Assembly: GCA_033675265.1 (NCBI GenBank)
Contig: JAUJYZ010001170.1
Span: 333,501 to 397,500, forward strand
DNA: 64,000 nucleotides
Source of the DNA: Actinostola sp. cb2023
Lineage: Eukaryota > Cnidaria > Anthozoa > Actiniaria > Actinostolidae
Direction: 5' to 3'
Part shown: positions 1-33,163 of the stretch, piece by piece
How positions within the stretch are numbered: position 1 is the first letter of the stretch
Layout of the letters: each line of letters opens with the position of its first letter
Made by a program: the position numbers and the translations under genes
The notes under the pieces: generated by a model
What the model was told of the DNA's origin: nothing
Database searches by the model: none
What the model saw: only the letters and a program-made list of their open reading frames with translations

Positions 1-1158
1 TCGAGTTCCAAGATTACTCAGCAGATAAGAAAGCAAGCTACACTCTGTCCCAAAATATATGCGGGTTCCCATCGAGCGATTACTTGAAGCATCCTGGATA
101 TATTCGAATTTCGACAGCAAATGAAATCCGAAATGAAAACTAAAACAGCCAAATAATAACGGAGAGCTTGGACTGAATGAAATTCCTAGTTCTGAATGGA
201 CTTTACGATGAGCCTATGTTGTATGGCGAAGTCGAGCCATCGATTACTTCCTTTTAAACACGATCATGCAATCATTGTTTTACTGACATGAGCAAGATCA
301 ATGTACGAAGTCTACGAAATTTGGGATCAGTGCTTGCTGCATGACTGCCGTCACGCCGTGGTTTCAAAAACCCGTTTAAAAGGTATCCAACAATAAAATG
401 AAACACATTTCTGAGAAATATAATGATTGAAGTTTATTTTATTCCATGTTTGAAACATTCGGAAGGAAAAGGAATCGTAAAAATCGTACTTCAAAACTTC
501 ATCAAAGCAAATAGGCCGTCATCAACGCCACGGACTAAGCAAGGTCAATGTACGAAATTTGGGCATAACTTCGAATGAAATTCCTAGTTCTGAATGGACT
601 TTACGATGAGCCTATGTTGTATGGCGAAGTCGAGCCATCGATCACTTCCTTTTAAACACGATCATGCAATCATTGTTTTAACATGAGCAAGATCAATGTA
701 CGAAATTTGGGATCAGTGCTTGCTGCATGACTGCCGTCACGCCGTGGTTTCATTATAATTAAACTCACGACCAACGCCGGTCATGTATAACTCCATCTAT
801 TGACAGAAAGCTATATGTACAGAAGTCATGCAAACAGTCGAGCCAGTCGAGTTATTTTCAGTAACTCATGATGGATGTTTATTTTATTCCACGTTTGAAA
901 AATTCAGAAGGAAAAGGAATCGTAAAAATCGTACTTCAAAACTACATCAAAGCATTTAAGGAAAGCAAGGTCAATAGTTCGTAAATCGAGATCGTATAGC
1001 CCTTCATCTGGCAGACATAGTCTCCCTCGTCACGCAACTGTCAGTCATTGTCAGGTCTCTCCTCACGCAACTGACATTGTCCTTTTCATAAGCCCGAGTG
1101 TACGCTCATTGAGCGTCTTGTTTCAAAATAAATGGGAGCACATGGTCGTCATTCGAGA

Positions 1159-1374
1159 GTAGAAGTGCTAAGTCATTGTCTTCGACGCGTAGCCGAGTGC
1201 TAAGTCATCGTCTTCGACGAGTAGAAGTGCTAAGTCATCGTCTTCGACGAGTAGAAGTGCTAAGTCATCGTCTTCGACGAGTAGAAGTGCTAAGTCATTG
1301 TCTTCGACGCGTAGAAGTGCTAAGTCATCGTCTTCGACGAGTAGAAGTGCTAAGTCATCGTCTTCGACGAGTAG
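1159..1374. repeat. 30-bp minisatellite, about 7 units, with internal hairpin
   Basis: The unit is GTAGAAGTGCTAAGTCATCG followed by TCTTCGACGA, repeated about seven times with a few substitutions. Each unit contains the self-complementary TCGTCTTCGACGA. Because 30 is divisible by three, an open frame appears across it with a ten-residue period; I regard that as an artefact. Confidence 0.85.
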
Positions 1375-1601
1375 CCGGATGTGCTAGAAGCTCGTGCTGG
1401 ATCGAGAGAGAAGGGAGAGAGAAGCAGTTGACCAGTCTTGCTATGTCTAAAAAGCTACTGAGAGAGAGTAGAGAGCGACGGATTTGATTTTCCAGTAGGT
1501 TTTGTTTTGGTAGATATTAAATGTCGCTGTGCTTGCTGAATGACTGCCGAAAGGTATCGGACAATAAAATGAAACACATTTCTGAGAAATATAATGATTG
1601 A

Positions 1602-1778
1602 CAGGGGCGTAGCCAGGATTTTCCAATGGGGGAGTCACACTCCATATCATTCACCACCAATCCCCCCCCCCCCCCCCCCCCCCCCAACCTCCCTTCCTCA
1701 AACATATAAATTTAAAGAGTAGACCCAGAGGAAGGGGGGTCACAGGCACCCTGTGACTTCCCCCTGCCTACGCCCCTG
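1602..1778. mobile_element. Foldback MITE with CAGGGGCG ends
   Basis: Inverted ends begin CAGGGGCGTAGCCAGG and finish CCTGCCTACGCCCCTG. ATTGA flanks both sides. The same host sequence without the insertion is present at about 390-566 in this window, where ATTGA occurs once, so the element and its 5-bp duplication can be read directly. It carries a run of 24 C (1662-1685). The end sequence resembles hAT-like MITEs, but the 5-bp duplication does not fit the usual 8 bp. Confidence 0.75.
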
Positions 1779-2225
1779 ATTGAAGTTTATTTTATTCCAC
1801 GTTTGAAACATTCAGAAGGAAAAGGAATCGTAAAAATCTGAAAAATCGTACTTCAAAACTTCATCAAAGCAAACGGGCCGTCATCAACGCCACGGACTGA
1901 GCAAGGTCGATCAGTACGAAATTCGGGGATAATTTTATTTAACCGATTTTCCTCAACGTCGGCCTGGACTCATTCCATTCTTGTTTCATTAACAAAACTA
2001 CGTTCGCGCCTTCATTACAACGAGCAAACGAAAGAAGTTATCAGAACCATCTCGGACCATGAATATGCAAACTCAAGTCGTCCCAAGTACGTACTGCAGA
2101 CGAACCTTGACGATTCGGACATCTTCATCTATGCTCCGGCCGACACATAGTCTCTCTCGTCACACAACTGTCATTGTCATTGTCATAATGCCCGAGTTTA
2201 CGCTCATTGAGCGTCTTGTTTGGTG

Positions 2226-3048
2226 TTTAAAATGTGAAAAATTAATTTGAAAACATATTTTGTTCGCCAGTACGTTCGTTCTAATTCTTTCTTCCAAATT
2301 CTACAATTTACGGTTGTCTTGATCAGCATTTCTTGAATTCCAATGCCAAATGAATTTATTTTTTATTACATTTTTTGGTCTGATTTCTTCCTTGCTTGTC
2401 ACCTTCCCCCCTCCCCCTCCCTCCAATAGACCACGCCCAGCCCTTCCCTAATTTCCGAGGAGTTGTCGATTGACTGATTGATTTGACATTGACTCCAACA
2501 TCATCCTTCTATGAACAGGCACATCTCCAAGTTTCGGCACGTAGTTTTCACTTGTTTCTGTTGCATTTTTTAAAACTTTCCGACTACCAGTCTGACGTTT
2601 AACGGACAAAATATGGTCCGAGACTGGTCTTTATATATCTACAGTACCTTATTATCTTTCAACTCCTTTCGTTCTGTCCAATGAACTTAGACCAGACAGA
2701 TATTTGATGCCTATGTATCAGATTCTTATGATTGTTTGCAGGTCGATGGATAATAACCCAGATAATAAACAAGAAATGGGCGGCCTGTATCTACAGGGTA
2801 AATACGGCGTAGATGGTGACGCGGAGGCGGTAAGACAGCAGAATAGATTTATTCCATTTTTTTGGCCGTCGGAAAAATATTCGTATTTTTTATCCACCCA
2901 CCTACGCACCCACCCACCCCTGTCTAAAGGTCTTTCGCGTCACCAGTGGTTTTCCACTGCCCACGTGACGTAGCAATGATTGACAGGTTTGTTCACTCTC
3001 CACGTGTGTTACTCCCCTTGTATTCGGACCGGCTTCTGTGCGTACGAA
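2226..3048 (+). promoter_or_regulatory. Putative 5' flanking region and 5' UTR of the Na+/K+-ATPase gene
   Basis: This is the sequence between the composite repeat and the start codon at 3049. No coding exon is visible. Two CACGTG E-box palindromes lie at 2962-2967 and 3001-3006. The first overlaps TGACGTAG, a CRE/ATF-like half-site. The start codon context is CGAAATGG, with A at -3 and G at +4, which fits a strong animal initiation site. No convincing TATA box sits at a fixed distance, and the transcription start cannot be placed from sequence alone. Confidence 0.4.
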
Positions 3049-25078
<22,030 letters not shown>

Positions 25079-26042
25079 CAATGTCCGTTGACTCCACAAT
25101 CCAGGAGTCTCTGTTGATATTTGTATTCAATTCTAAAAGCTTCGCAATTACGATACCATTACTCAATGGTCCCAATATAGGACATCTTGTGTTTTTTTAG
25201 GCTCCTAATATTTAATGGGCTTCCGCCCTTCCAAGACGGGGTCGTATTTCTGTGCAGACCCCACCCTATTGGGAGCATAACAGAAATGATACCCCGTCCT
25301 GAGGCACCCTTGGGTATTTCTACGAACCCTCGGGATTCTCGCGGGATCGATTTGAATAGTGTGATCATGGTGAAGACCGAATTATTTTCAATTTTTTTTT
25401 TCTAACAATTTTTAATCCGTGTGGAGCTGGACTGATTTGTTGTTTTGTGGAGTTGATTGTGTAATAATTCTTCGATGTTTAGGTACTAAGGAAAGTAAAT
25501 GGCGAAGCATTGGATTTTTAGCCGTTCAACACACAGGAAGCCCAAACAGTAAACTCGAAGTATGACGTTGAACCCGAGTGGTACCGATTGAATTCCGACG
25601 TCGAGATCGAGTAGAAAATCCGAGAAAAACGTTTCTGGTGAATTAGTTAATTTTGGCATTGTGTATAGAAAGAAAACACTTTGGGCTTCCTGTGTTGGCT
25701 GTCCTGAATTGCTGAATAGTTACCTCTATATAAGGGCTTGATTTCAACAGGATATGATTATGTCCCAGTGTTTTTTAACAGGGAAGCTTCGCGTAGCAAT
25801 AACACCTTATATGGTAATCGAATCGCACCACATGTTTGTTGCAGTGATGTTACGCATAATAAAGCTTTGAAACGAGGCCAAAGGAGTTATTCCTGGGTAC
25901 GAACCTCGCCATCTTGGATTACTGCGAAATCTCTTTCTTGAATTACCATTTGTTAGATGTTTTATCCCACTTTTGTATTCATTTTTAATCACGACGATTG
26001 GTGTTCTATCACTAACTTTCAAGTGTTTGATTGTAAAATAAA
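25079..26042 (+). promoter_or_regulatory. Probable 3' UTR of the Na+/K+-ATPase gene with AATAAA at 26037-26042
   Basis: No further exon is visible after the stop. The first well-placed AATAAA is at 26037-26042, following non-repetitive sequence, which would give a 3' UTR of nearly 1 kb. The actual cleavage site cannot be seen. Confidence 0.5.
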
Positions 26043-26469
26043 GCACGACTCTCTTCAAGTATTTGTAGTTGTGAAACCCACGCCCTTAATCTCACCTAAC
26101 AAAAATAGTTCTGGGAATTATGTTTACATGTGACAGTAAAAATTTTAAAAGGACCCACCAGCTGAAATCCCCCAATATATGGCAGCCTGACGTTTGAAAT
26201 AGGTTCTTCTAGGAAAAATCACAAAGTGAAACAAACAATAGATTTATGAATATTTAATACTAAGAAATAATAATTTTTGTGCACAATTGCACACAAAAAA
26301 AAACGTGGGCAGCCAGAAACAACTGTAACTGCAAGAAGTTCGACTGATTTGTAATCAGATAAACTTCTTGCAGTTAGAACAAGTGGCCACACCCATATCA
26401 ATACTTATGCCCCATTCACACCAAAACGTGTTTAGTTAAACTAGGTTTTTCTAGCTTCTACATCTGGCC

Positions 26470-26820
26470 TAATGAGGGTTTATCATGTAATCAAAACTCA
26501 GGACAAAAAAATGATTATCATAACTGGAAAAAGCTCGTTGAAATTAGTAAAAATGTGAAGTTTGGAAAAGATCGCATCACAAATTGCGAAGATATGAATT
26601 TCCACAAATCGAAATAAAACCTTTGTTGGAAATTTACGCTTGCATGGAGGCAACCTCCAACAAAGGTTTTATTTCGATTTTTGGAAATTCATATCTTCGC
26701 AATTTGTGATGCGATCTTTTCCAAACTTCACATTTTGACTAATTTCAACGAGCTCTTTCCAGCTATGATAATCATATTTTTGTCCTATGAGTTTTGAAAT
26801 TACATGATAAACCCTCATTT
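26470..26820. mobile_element. Foldback element with arms about 165 bp
   Basis: The left arm starts AATGAGGGTTTATCATGTAA and the right arm ends TTACATGATAAACCCTCATT. The arms pair almost throughout around a short loop near 26640-26650. It is intergenic, downstream of the pump gene. Confidence 0.8.
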
Positions 26821-27037
26821 GACAATAATTTAATCAAACTATCTGGTATTTCTACTGCACGACACAGGACAGTGGTTTGTAGATAATTTTCTAAACCTGT
26901 TTAGTTAAACCACTTTAAAAAAAACGTATTTTAGCCTGCTTGCGAAAAAGACACTGCAACATTGCATTGTCCGCATACAGAAGTCAGTTTTAGCTTATTA
27001 CTACACAATTTACTGTAAAACAGAATTTCCACAGTCG

Positions 27038-28156
27038 ATACAGCTATTTCAAAAAAGGTTGGTGAAGGTTTTGTTGCATCTTGCATACCAAGCCCGAAAT
27101 GTATTGTGGATCATATATAAATAATGTCAGCATGCACATACAGAAGAAAATATGCCGGCTCGTCCATATTGCGAAGACAAAATTTGGGAAAATTCCCAGA
27201 GTCCACATTGTTGTGACCTTTCGCTGACTCCATTCACATCGCCCATAGTGCATTTCGGGCTTGGTATGCAAGATGCACCAAAACCTTCACCAACCTTTTT
27301 ACTCGGGCTCTTCCGAAGGAAGCCCGAGTTATAAAATGCGTTTTTCGGTAGTAGTAGTAGTAGTTTTGTTCGGCTAAAGAATGACGAAAGTATGCGACGT
27401 ATTTAATCGTATCGAGTTTCAAGATTACTCAGCAGATAAGAAAAAAAACACACACACAGGACTAAAGTAGATTTGAATCTTAGTTTTGAAAGCAGCTGTA
27501 GATCTTCAAGCTATTAAAGGAAATCGATCCCGGGGAAAAACTAGAGTACGTGATTCGATCGCATCACGCAAATGCATTTCGTTAAAACATCCGTCAACCC
27601 AGGATTCTAGTTCATCGTTCAATGACTAGAAGTGGTAGAAGGACTAGAAGCTCGCTTAAAATATATTTAATAAAAACAAACGCGAGGGCGTTATCGGAAC
27701 CATCTGACCTATGCAACCTCAAGACGTATCATGTTCGTACTCACCCGACTCATAGTCTCCCTCGTCACTCAACTGTCACTGATTGTCATGACGTCAGAGA
27801 AATGATATTGTATTGAAGAAGATGTCCTTGTTTTATTCGACGTTCGAACCGTAACTCGAACTCGAACTCGATTCCAAACTCGACGTTTCGGGATCTGAAG
27901 CTAGAGAGGGGCCTTTACACGAACTCATGAAAAAAATAAATAAAATCAATTGAACTCAAAGTCAAAAGGTAATCAAATGAACTCAAAGTCAAAGGCGAAA
28001 ATCAAATCACAAAACTCGACACATACATGTATATACATAGTCTCCCTCGTCACGCAACTGTCAGTCATTGTCAGGTCTCTCCTCACGCAACTGACATTGT
28101 CCTTGTCATAAGCCCGAGTGTACGCTCATTGAGCGTCTTGTTTGAAATAGCTGTAT
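27038..28156. mobile_element. Foldback composite element sharing ends with the repeat at 1-2225
   Basis: The outer inverted ends are ATACAGCTATTTCAAA and TTTGAAATAGCTGTAT. A nested 250-bp palindrome (27055-27300) has arms beginning AAGGTTGGTGAAGGTTTTG. Next comes a hairpin ACTCGGGCTCTTCC/GGAAGCCCGAGT, then sequence matching base 1 onward of this window (from 27413) and, at 28030-28143, the block also found at 1010-1130. Another copy of the outer end is at about 51112-51132. It has no coding capacity. Confidence 0.6.
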
Positions 28157-29394
28157 ACCAGCTCACAATGGAAAAGAATGCTACTTGAAAAAATATAAAT
28201 AAGTTACAGCAAATGCCTCCTTTGACGTCACCGAATTAGCATATCACGATTTCAAACCTTTATAACTCGCAAATGCGAAGCTCAAATCACAAATTACTGA
28301 AACATCCCACTATTCACTTCATATGTAATCAATTTTCAAAATAAAAAAATAAGCTTCGATCGGCGCGATCTGGTTTTATACTCGTATGGCTCGTACTTGT
28401 TTGAATGATCCTAGATGCATGTAATCAGAACTTACGGTCAAGCTATAGTTTTAAAATCCTAATGTCTATCTGGGCCTCCTTTAGGAAAGACTAAAAAGCA
28501 AAAACTCGAAAAAAGAAATAATGGGACGATTCTCCCGAGACATTCAAAGAAGCTGAGACATCCAATCGACTTACGTCAAGGGTGAAGATTTCGGCCGCGC
28601 CTGCGCTATCCCGGTGCTACATAAAACTAGGTCCTAACCAAAAGGCCAGTGAGGGAGGGGATATCCGGCCCCTAAGCAATAACTTCAGATAAACACATGC
28701 AATTAGACCATTGCTCTAGTCACTCGTATTATATTAAGGTATGACTGGCGAAGCTTCAGTTGATATGCTAATACGTAGTGTAATAGTCCATAGGGACGTC
28801 ACTTGGTTTGTAATTTACGCCCACGGTGACAGTGTTAAAATTATTTATTATTAAATAAATCCACAAATGCATACATTAAGAAACCGGGCCAAAATAAATA
28901 CACGAGGAAAGTCCCGTGTGGCTTTATTCGATTATTTATTACAGAGAAGCTAGTAGTTGAACGCTTACAAAATGTCGATAATAATAATCTTGATCAGTTG
29001 TTTCCTTCTTTCTTTCTCGTTACTTGTGCTGTGTTTTATTCTGGCTTTGAATGTAATTGAAAAGTTAAGGTCGATCTTGCGGCGATCCCAAATCGCGGAT
29101 TCTAAACTGGACAGAACTGTGCGGAGTTCATACTTTTATTCTCGTACTTGTTTGAATGATCCTAGATATAATCTACGGTGGCCGAAGAGCTAGGGTTATC
29201 GTTTTAAAATCCTAATGCCAGACCAAATTGCAACGAAAAAAACGTATTTCATCTGATATTTGTTTTCAATTATAACTGTATCGATATATTATTGGGATTC
29301 CTGTGTTCTTTATTTTCATAAATTGCATCCTATACTATAGTAGTGTGTGATAGTAACTATGTACATTAAGTATATTATAAAGCGCGTCGCTGCT
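28157..29394. other. Intergenic region without recognised genes
   Basis: AT-rich sequence. A segment near 28380-28450 (CTCGTACTTGTTTGAATGAT and following) is repeated at about 29140-29215, so this is at least partly repeat-derived. A 78-codon frame at 28957-29193 with a hydrophobic N-terminus overlaps that repeat and is not called. Confidence 0.6.
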
Positions 29395-29527
29395 TAAGCC
29401 GCATCTACACGAACAAGTTTTCCTTGACAAGGAAAAATTGACAATTTTTTGTCATCTACACGAGCAAGTTTTCCTTGACAGGAAAACTTGTCACTGAAGG
29501 AAAACTTGCTCGTGTAGATTCGGCTTT
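29395..29527. mobile_element. Foldback MITE with GCCGCATCTACACGA ends
   Basis: Arms based on ATCTACACGAGCAAGTTTTC appear three times, with the last inverted, ending TCGTGTAGATTCGGCTTTA. Confidence 0.7.
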
Positions 29528-29583
29528 ATAGACCTTGTCAACAAAATATGAAATATTTCTGGCTGATGATACTGATTCTCTAT

Positions 29584-29824
29584 AGAGTGGTTTTCATAAA
29601 CTTAGACCCATGAAATAGACCGCTTTATAGTTTGATACACGTTAGTTGCTCGAGGATGCAGCGGTTTTTGTCCGGATCGAGGCGCGGCGCTTTTAGGAGC
29701 CGGACAAAAACCGCTGGATCTTCGAGCATGGGTAGTGCACCCTAATTCCATCGTGTTCTTTTGTTTACTTTTGACTATTTGCCAATAACTAATAGTTGTT
29801 TCACGGGTTTATGAAAACCATTCT
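29584..29824. mobile_element. Foldback element with AGAGTGGTTTTCATAAAC ends
   Basis: The left AGAGTGGTTTTCATAAAC and right GTTTATGAAAACCATTCT ends enclose a second hairpin with arms GCGGTTTTTGTCCGG and CCGGACAAAAACCGC. Confidence 0.7.
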
Positions 29825-29841
29825 AATAGTGAAGATAGTAG

Positions 29842-29974
29842 TAGAGTGATTCCAATAAACCTGGGCACTACTAATTAGCTGTCAGTGTTTATTAGATGCA
29901 AAGAAACAAAAGAAAACAAAAGAGTGAGTAGTGGTGTAGTTAGTAATGCCCAGGTTTATTGGAATCACTCTATA
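29842..29974. mobile_element. Foldback MITE with TAGAGTGATTCCAATAAACC ends
   Basis: The left TAGAGTGATTCCAATAAACC end is mirrored by GGTTTATTGGAATCACTCTA. It sits 18 bp from the previous element. Confidence 0.75.
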
Positions 29975-30205
29975 GTATCGGCTGATAAATTGCTCCTGTA
30001 AAGTATGATTTATTTCGTGGTTGGTGTTTGAAACCCAACTTATCTTCATTTCATCCCCGACTGACTGTACAAGACTGTGTATATATACTAGTAGTCCTAT
30101 ATTAGTGTGAAGCGCATGCGTACATATTCACATGGAGTATGCCGGTGCTATACAAATTTGTTTTCCTTGTTCTGTCTATGCTCATCATAGTTTCTTTATC
30201 AAATT

Positions 30206-30231
30206 ATTATTATTATTATTATTTATTATTA

Positions 30232-30272
<41 letters not shown>

Positions 30273-30359
30273 CATCATCATCATCATTATTATTATTATT
30301 TATTATTATTATTATTTATTTATTATTATTATTATTATTATCATATTATCATATCATCA

Positions 30360-30426
<67 letters not shown>
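30206..30426. repeat. (TTA)n microsatellite
   Basis: About 220 bp of TTA repeats with minor ATC interruptions. Tyrosine/isoleucine-rich frames across it are artefacts. Confidence 0.97.
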
Positions 30427-30427
<1 letters not shown>

Positions 30428-30513
30428 GATTATTATGCTGAGATTATTTCACGCTGAGATAATTCAGGACTTGCCCTACCAACTTAATTTCATCTGACGG
30501 CTTGCTCCGTTTT

Positions 30514-30676
30514 AGAGTCGTTTTCGTATGAGTGGGAAACCTACGGTACCATGACACTCAAATGGCTTCCTTTCTGAACCAATCAAAAAGCGTGCAGATG
30601 CATCTCATCCAATCAAACTCTTTCAATACGGCACAGCACGGTTCCGTAACTTTCCCACTCATACGAAAGCGCCTCT
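30514..30676. mobile_element. AGTCGTTTTCGTATGAG MITE, copy 3
   Basis: Ends AGAGTCGTTTTCGTATGAGT and ACTCATACGAAAGCGCCTCT, with CCAATCA motifs inside. Related to 15943-16122 and 19331-19566. Confidence 0.75.
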
Positions 30677-30927
30677 ATAGTGAATTGAATTTCTTCAGTC
30701 GGTCTCAGCCCTCACGCGCGGAATCCAAAAGAATAGGCCATTTGCATGATGACGTCATGTACTACGACATCCAGAATGCTTTGCCCGTTTTCTTTTAGAT
30801 GATTAGTTTCAAATTGTCTTACTAATGAAAATCTGAAAAAGAAAGAAAATTCCCAAAGCATTCTGGTACTGATAGTTGTAGTAAAATCATGCCGCAAATG
30901 CCTATTATGGGTGACTATGAGAAAGCT

Positions 30928-31063
30928 CTAGACTGATTCCATAAGTCGCTGTTTTCGCTCTTTTACTCTGGTGGTCGCTCACGTAGCGAGTCAGTCATCA
31001 GTGAGCCGCGAAAATCAGAATCGACAGAGAGCGAACTGGGACCGACTTATGGAATCAGTCTAG
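30928..31063. mobile_element. Foldback MITE with CTAGACTGATTCCATAAGTC ends
   Basis: The left CTAGACTGATTCCATAAGTC is mirrored by GACTTATGGAATCAGTCTAG. The interior holds GC-rich half-palindromes. It lies 280 bp downstream of the GPCR stop codon. Confidence 0.8.
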
Positions 31064-31343
31064 AAAAAGCTCCACAGACCATTAAGCATTTTATCGGCTT
31101 AAAAATATGCACTACTCGCTTCAAGCTAAAACTGCTAAGTAGTTCAGTCAGTCACAAACGTACGTCACTGGAGTTCGGTCAAGTGGCCAGCAAACAGGAA
31201 GCATGCAAGAGTACACATTCATCATCACTAACCACCATCATGAAGCAAGAAATTGTATGGTATTCATTGCGATGGATAATTAACAGATATATTTTTAGTT
31301 TCAGCTGGCCATACGGTGCACAGACAAAGACGGTCTGTCTAGC

Positions 31344-32441
31344 TTAGATTCGGGTCCCGTATATCGACCGTGCGATGTCGCCTTTGTACGACTTGATTGT
31401 CGACGGTCGTGTTGAGGTCGTGAACGTACTCAGACGGTAAAAAAGTTTTCTCTTCTTGTCCCTGCAGAACAGCCCGATGAAAAAACGCTTGAATTCTCTT
31501 CTGTAGTTCTCATTCAACGCCGTGTAGCAGATAGGATTCGCCGCACTGTTTGCGAATGTCACAATTTGACAGAAAGCTAAAAGCTCCCAAAAGTATGAAA
31601 TTTTTTTGTCGGCTTGTCCGAAGTCAAGCCACAACCACATGAGATTGTTCGGGAGTACGCACAGCGCAAACACGGCCGTTACAACAAGAAGCATTTTGAC
31701 GACTTTACGGGTCTCCTGGACCTGCATTTGCCGTACTGGACAGCTCTCTGGCCCAGCTTTTTCTCTCTTGCGCATCTCGATAGCAATCCCGGCGTACGCT
31801 GTTGCGATGATTAGAAGCGGTAGCACGTACTGGAAGACGAAAAGGCACACAGTATAACTGGACCTCATGTTTTTGCTCTTCCATTTCTCATTACAGTTTT
31901 TGTCGTCAAGTTGCAACGAATGAACGTAAGGGACGATGGGAATCAATGAACCAAACCAAATAATCACGATGACGACCTTTGTCTTGGAAGTACTGAGTTG
32001 TGTCCTTAGAGGCTTAACGATCGCCCAGTATCGCGTCAAGCTGACGGCAGTTAAGGTGTATATGGAGGCAAATAGCGCTAGAGTCTGTAATGGGTAGAGT
32101 ATTTTACACATAAACCCACCATATGGCCACACGTAGTTCATTTCTTGTACAGGAATGTCGAATGGAATACAGATACAAGTCAATGCCAGATCAGCGATAG
32201 CCAGGTTCAGAATAAAATAGTTGGTCACCGTTTTCATCTTCTTTCGTCGCAAGATGATGGTACAAACAATGGAGTTCCCCACTGAACTGATGGTGAAGAT
32301 TGTAACATAAAGAAACAGTTTAACGACACGGAACCATGACATGTTGTCGGAGCTAAATGGAGCCTCGTCGTAGTCGCCTGTTCCATTAGGGTGTACTCCT
32401 CGTGCAGACAGAATACTTGTGTTAGTTGCCACGTTACTCAT
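31344..32441 (-). CDS. Class A (rhodopsin-like) GPCR, peptide-receptor-like, single coding exon
   Basis: A 365-residue seven-helix receptor, presumably at the plasma membrane and signalling through G proteins. The extracellular N-terminus has N-glycosylation sequons at Asn7, Asn19 and Asn33. Class A landmarks are GN (Asn56, helix 1), LAIAD (Asp84, helix 2), Cys112 and Cys183 for the helix 3-loop 2 disulphide, Trp162 (helix 4), Pro207 (helix 5), FALCVLP (helix 6, CWxP with Val for Trp) and NPICY (302-306, helix 7). At the end of helix 3 the sequence is SLTRYWAIVKP, so the usual Asp/Glu of DRY is Thr136. The helix 7 region FANSAANPICYTALNENYRR resembles neuropeptide receptors, but the ligand cannot be named. 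A splice-acceptor-like CTCTTTACGCAG lies 14 bp before the ATG (AG at 32456-32457), suggesting a 5' UTR intron. Confidence 0.93.
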   Translation of the reverse strand: MSNVATNTSILSARGVHPNGTGDYDEAPFSSDNMSWFRVVKLFLYVTIFTISSVGNSIVCTIILRRKKMKTVTNYFILNLAIADLALTCICIPFDIPVQEMNYVWPYGGFMCKILYPLQTLALFASIYTLTAVSLTRYWAIVKPLRTQLSTSKTKVVIVIIWFGSLIPIVPYVHSLQLDDKNCNEKWKSKNMRSSYTVCLFVFQYVLPLLIIATAYAGIAIEMRKREKAGPESCPVRQMQVQETRKVVKMLLVVTAVFALCVLPNNLMWLWLDFGQADKKISYFWELLAFCQIVTFANSAANPICYTALNENYRREFKRFFIGLFCRDKKRKLFYRLSTFTTSTRPSTIKSYKGDIARSIYGTRI

Positions 32442-32443
32442 AT

Positions 32444-32475
32444 CTCAGGTTTGCCCTGCGTAAAGAGAAAACCGA
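32444..32475 (-). promoter_or_regulatory. Likely 3' splice site of a 5' UTR intron upstream of the GPCR
   Basis: On the minus strand a pyrimidine-rich stretch TTTTCTCTTTACGCAG is followed by GGCAAACCTGAGAT and the start codon. The pattern fits an acceptor just upstream of an intronless coding region. The matching donor and first exon are not located. Confidence 0.45.
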
Positions 32476-32887
32476 TGTTAATACTGTTCTTACGGGTCAA
32501 TTAATAATGCCTGATGACGATATGAAACGCAGTCAATTAAAAGCGCATTGTGTTGCGACTATTTAATATATTTTCACGATTTGGTGTATATTGCACCGCA
32601 CTTCTAGAATCTAAATACAATAGATTTTTTTAATATTAAACGTATTACTACTGTGCGTAAGGTTTTGCACCGCCAAAGGCCAAACAACTGACATTAGCAG
32701 ATTTTACAGAGAAAATCTTCTGTATTAATTTAGAGACTAAAGCCCCGCGGGAATCTAGAGATGTCGGCTTGACTTAGCCGGAATGGAATGCGGCGTAAGA
32801 ACCTATAGTGCAATTATCGTTTGCTGAGTTTCAGAAACAAAAAAATATATAACATGTGTCTTGTATGACACATCGGCTTTACATCGG

Positions 32888-33163
32888 CTTGTTTGAGATG
32901 AAAAATCCTTGAGTTCAAAGTCCGAAAAGCGCGGCAAATTAGGCATGCGATTTTGTCGTCACTGATATCGAATGAGTTTATTCAGTCCCTTGGCTCTCAA
33001 ATGTGGATAACTGGAAAGAATGACTGAAAAATGCTTTACATCTTGTTTGAGATGAAAAATCCTTGAGTTCAAAAAAAAAGCGCGGCAAACTAGGCATGCG
33101 ATTTTGTCATCACCGATATCAGTCGAACTGGGTTTATTTCCCTTGGCTCTCAAATATGAGGGA
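32888..33163. repeat. Tandem duplication, two units of about 160 bp
   Basis: The stretch beginning TTGTTTGAGATGAAAAATCC at about 32888 recurs at about 33047, with conserved GCATGCGATTTTGTC and CCCTTGGCTCTCAAAT. It is non-coding and lies upstream of the GPCR on the other strand. Confidence 0.7.

Larger units (their letters stand above)
1..2225. repeat. Composite dispersed repeat with nested internal duplications
   Basis: The first 2.2 kb is built from re-used segments. The stretch 176-360 recurs at about 574-752 with small deletions. The stretch 390-566 recurs at 870-970 in part and at 1560-1925. The left edge (bases 1-30) recurs at 27413-27442. The segment at about 1010-1130 recurs almost unchanged at 28030-28143, and a more diverged copy lies at 2145-2222; both end in the motif ATTGAGCGTCTTGTTT. 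No protein is recognisable. I read it as a non-autonomous mobile element or a nested set of them. The left end is cut by the window edge. Confidence 0.6.

Noticed and set aside
28957..29193. 78-codon frame with a hydrophobic N-terminal segment
   Set aside because: Its C-terminal half overlaps a dispersed sequence also found near 28380-28450, so the frame is probably fortuitous.
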